NCBI GenBank assembly: GCA_946122785.1
Contig: CAMGYJ010000007.1
Location: forward strand, 6,526,909-6,590,908
DNA length: 64,000 nt
Direction: 5' to 3'
Source of the DNA: Linum tenue
Lineage: Eukaryota > Streptophyta > Magnoliopsida > Malpighiales > Linaceae
The position numbers and the translations under genes were made by a program. Position 1 is the first letter of the stretch, and each line of letters starts with the position of its first letter. The notes beneath the pieces are model-generated. The model did no database searches, had not been told where the DNA came from, and was given only the letters and a program-made list of their open reading frames with translations. Of the stretch, positions 61,401 through 64,000 are shown one piece after another.

Positions 61401-63783
61401 CAACAAATCCTAGAATTGCTTCGAATGCAGCTCTTGGCATAGCGAAAACAGAAAAGGATGGGTCTGCAGCCAATTCACTTCCAAGGCCTGCTTATGTTAG
61501 TGTTGCTGTACAAAAGCCAAAGGACAAGATGTCGTCAAATAATGCTGCTGATCCCATGCTGAAGGTGAAATTTTCTTGCTTGATGTCGTGTGATCAGAAT
61601 GATGTTAAGATTAGTCATAGCTGGAGTGCTTTAAGATTGTAAGCAATTGTTAATCCTGAGCTGGCAAGTTGGGATTGTAGCTTGTGCAGAACTTCAAAAG
61701 CATTGGTTTCAGCACTTTCTATCTTGAAATCAAATGTGTCACAGAGGTCAAGTCACGTTATACATGTAATTAATCCCATTTTGAAATGGAGGGTGGTCCT
61801 CTTAGTTGAACCTACCTAATCAAACGGAAACTGTAATGTCGGGGCAGAGTGACCTCTGGGTTTTTACATGTTTTCATCCATTCCTTGAATTTTGGACAGA
61901 GTCTGGTCCTCTGGCTTAAACCTCTGGGGTTACTACCTCTAAAGGCAGAATGTCATAGATGTCACAGTGATGATGTAAATTCTTCACTGATTTCATTGAT
62001 AAACTATGTGGTCCATTGACTTTTGAGTTCTCACAGTTAACGGGCATATATAACTTTGTAGTGTGATCTATGTGAGCAAGTGTGGGCTTCGAACGTGATC
62101 ATGTTTCGAGTTTTGATAGTCAAAATTGTTCGTTGGAAAATATCTCTACAAACTGTAACAACTCAACTTTTTTTACAGCCTACCATGTACCCCAAGTCAC
62201 TATGTGGTTATGTTGAAAGGGCTTTTGGGAGATATAAAGATGATGATAAGAAAAGAGAAGCTTGTGAAGCATTTATGAAGGAGGTAAGTTCAACTAATTA
62301 TCATTCCTTCTAATGAGACCCTGGGAGATAAAGATTAGACTTAGATTCTCATTGACATAGCATTCATGTAATCTGTTACAACTTAATCTAGATCAGATTA
62401 ATCATCTTAGGTATTTTTCATGACCTGTTTTAACCATTAAGATTTGGGGACTTTTATTACTGTGGGCTATCAGATATGTTTGACACGTTTTCTTGGTACT
62501 TCAGATCATCACCGAAGCCATTGCTGAGGGTACACTTTATACTAGAGATTGGGATAGTATGCCTCTTTTCACATTACCAGACTCTCATTCCGTCAACAAT
62601 GAGTACGTTCCATGCATATTCACACTCATCTGGGACATGTATACCTTGTGTTCCATCTTGAATTCTCACCAGCAAGCCATTTTCTTCCGCTTCCCATCCC
62701 TATGATGTAAATCTAAAATTTCATTCTAATTACAGCAATAATATTTGTGCTCTTCCTGGCTAGCAGAAATATACGAAGTCCAACTCCTGCTGCAATACCA
62801 AATTATAAGAAGAGTCCAATCAGGCGGTCTAAGAGCAGATGGGAGCCTTTGCCTGAGGTGAAAATGCTGGACAAACCGGTTTCTGCTAGTAACGAGACCG
62901 GAAAATTTGGTAGTTGGGACAAAAGGGTAATCATGTTAAACTCTTCTCGATTTCCGAATGGGGTTAACTTGATTTATTTGAATCACTTTTTTCACTCTGC
63001 TATTATTCTATTATTTATTTATTTATTATCACTGCAGACTTTCAATGGTTACTCCGCTACCAAGGATAATTCTTTGAGTAGTTTCAGATTTTCTGCATCA
63101 CAGCAGAAAACACCTAGCAAAAGTGCCCAGAGGCCCATGAAGAGGCAACGTATTGTAAATGGTGCTGGTTTAACTAATAATGATGATGATGCATCAAGTG
63201 ACGGTGACAAGGATCAAAGTTTGACAGCATATTATTCTGGTGCAATGGCATTGGCTGATAACCCAGAGGAAAAAAAGAGACGAGAAAGTCGCTCTAAGCG
63301 TTTTGAAAGAGGACAAGGGCATCGCCCGGATATCAATTACTTTAAACCAAAAAATGCTGGTCCTGCAAACTTGTATACCAAAAGAGCTAGTGCCTTGATG
63401 CTTAGTAAGAGTTTTGATGATAGTGCAAACCAAGCTGTCGAAGACATTGATTGGGACGCGCTCACTGTTAAAGGAACATGCCAGGAAATTGAAAAACGGT
63501 TTTTGCGTCTCACTTCTGCACCTGACCCCTCCACTGTATGTATTTCTTATTGTGCCTTGTCCTGGTCTTATCTGCTTCCTTGCTTAAGCGATATCATATG
63601 GTGTAGACATAGTTAATTTTGTGAAATCTGTACATTTTGCAGGTGAGACCAGAAGATGTACTAGAGAAAGCTTTGTTAATGGTTCAAAACTCTCAAAAGA
63701 ACTACCTTTATAAGTGCGATCAGTTGAAATCTATCCGTCAGGATCTTACTGTACAGAGGATAAGGAATCAGTTAACTGTTAAG
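58451..63783 (+). CDS. SAC3A: SAC3/THP3-type mRNA-processing factor (SAC3 family protein A), 5' part
   Basis: By family (plant SAC3A/THP3, LENG8-like) it works in nuclear mRNA processing and export. Eight + strand exons are present before the window ends: 58451-58513, 59127-60029, 61136-61564, 62179-62283, 62505-62602, 62767-62926, 63038-63535, 63643-63783, in consistent phase (799 residues so far). The start MMMNQGANAQ is followed by a long Tyr/Gln/Ser/Pro-rich disordered segment (YNSYTSYSNTTDPYSAYSG) and a proline run (PLPPPPPPPSL). The conserved core begins at MYPKSLCGYVERAF, a hallmark of the THP3 group. Then come YTRDWDSMPLF, a basic nuclear-type segment (SPIRRSKSRW), and VEDIDWDALTVKGTCQEIEK, with RLTSAPDPSTVRPEDVL before the SAC3/GANP domain. 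The stop and the SAC3/PCI region lie beyond 64000. Confidence 0.92.
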
Positions 63784-64000
63784 GTGCAATTTCTATCATT
63801 CAATATATGAAAGAACTCTCTATGCTTTGGATTATACATTCTTTATTGAGTAGGGGAATATTTATGGTCTATTAATTTCAGTGGTGAGATTGACTCTTTA
63901 ATTTGTGTGGAAGATCAATTCCAATGACCTTACGTGAAAGGGAAAGTATATGTAAGGCTAGAAGTAATTAATTTTCATAGATTCTTAATTTCTCGATATC

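Noticed and set aside
1..64000. CRISPR array, rRNA gene, or biosynthetic gene cluster
   Set aside because: No regular short-spaced repeats, no rRNA-like sequence, and the eight genes belong to unrelated pathways.

Overview
The window is nuclear DNA from a flowering plant, almost certainly a eudicot. Genes have many short exons with GT-AG introns, spacers are AT-rich, and they hold many small DNA transposons, SINE-like elements and plant-type LINEs. The species cannot be told from the sequence.

Genes from left to right: (1) a plastid-type phosphatidylglycerophosphate synthase, + strand, 4611-7011; (2) a plastid-targeted lambda-class glutathione transferase, - strand, 7740-9486; (3) a clade D-type protein phosphatase 2C, - strand, 21803-23465; (4) a nitrilase-superfamily deaminated-glutathione amidase, + strand, 27976-31091; (5) a long coiled-coil protein that starts MKKLFFFRSS, - strand, 31615-34772; (6) the MAEA/GID9-type subunit of the CTLH/GID E3 ligase, + strand, 42482-45652; (7) a large uncharacterised, probably nuclear, disordered protein, + strand, 48334-52846; (8) the 5' part of a SAC3/THP3-type mRNA-processing factor, + strand, 58451 to beyond the right edge. 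From memory, genes 1, 2, 3, 5 and 6 match a consecutive block on Arabidopsis chromosome 3 (around At3g55030-At3g55070), and genes 1, 5 and 8 match its duplicate on chromosome 2 (around At2g39290-At2g39340). The transposons therefore seem to have expanded an old conserved gene block.

Spacers: 2160-3702 is a Harbinger-like element holding a SINE and a hAT-type MITE. A second hAT-type MITE lies at 3831-4397. A nearly complete but decayed 7.1 kb LINE (13793-20936, - strand) lies between the GST and PP2C genes. A 1.24 kb foldback element with 0.57 kb arms and a perfect 9-bp target duplication (23693-24936) sits in the PP2C upstream/leader region. MITEs, tandem duplications, a 5'-truncated LINE (36966-38729), and two Mutator-like TIR elements (55097-56234 and 57124-57954) fill much of the rest.

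The genes are ordinary single-copy housekeeping and regulatory genes, not a pathway cluster. PGP synthase and the GST act in plastids. PP2C, the CTLH subunit and the SAC3-like protein belong to signalling, protein turnover and mRNA metabolism. The two glutathione-related genes (GST and deaminated-glutathione amidase) are not adjacent and no shared regulation is visible. I found no CRISPR array, rRNA gene or functional tRNA gene. The best candidates for something unusual are the long foldback element upstream of PP2C, the nested insertions near the left end, and the universal-stress-protein fragment that runs into an NPLLPAF repeat.
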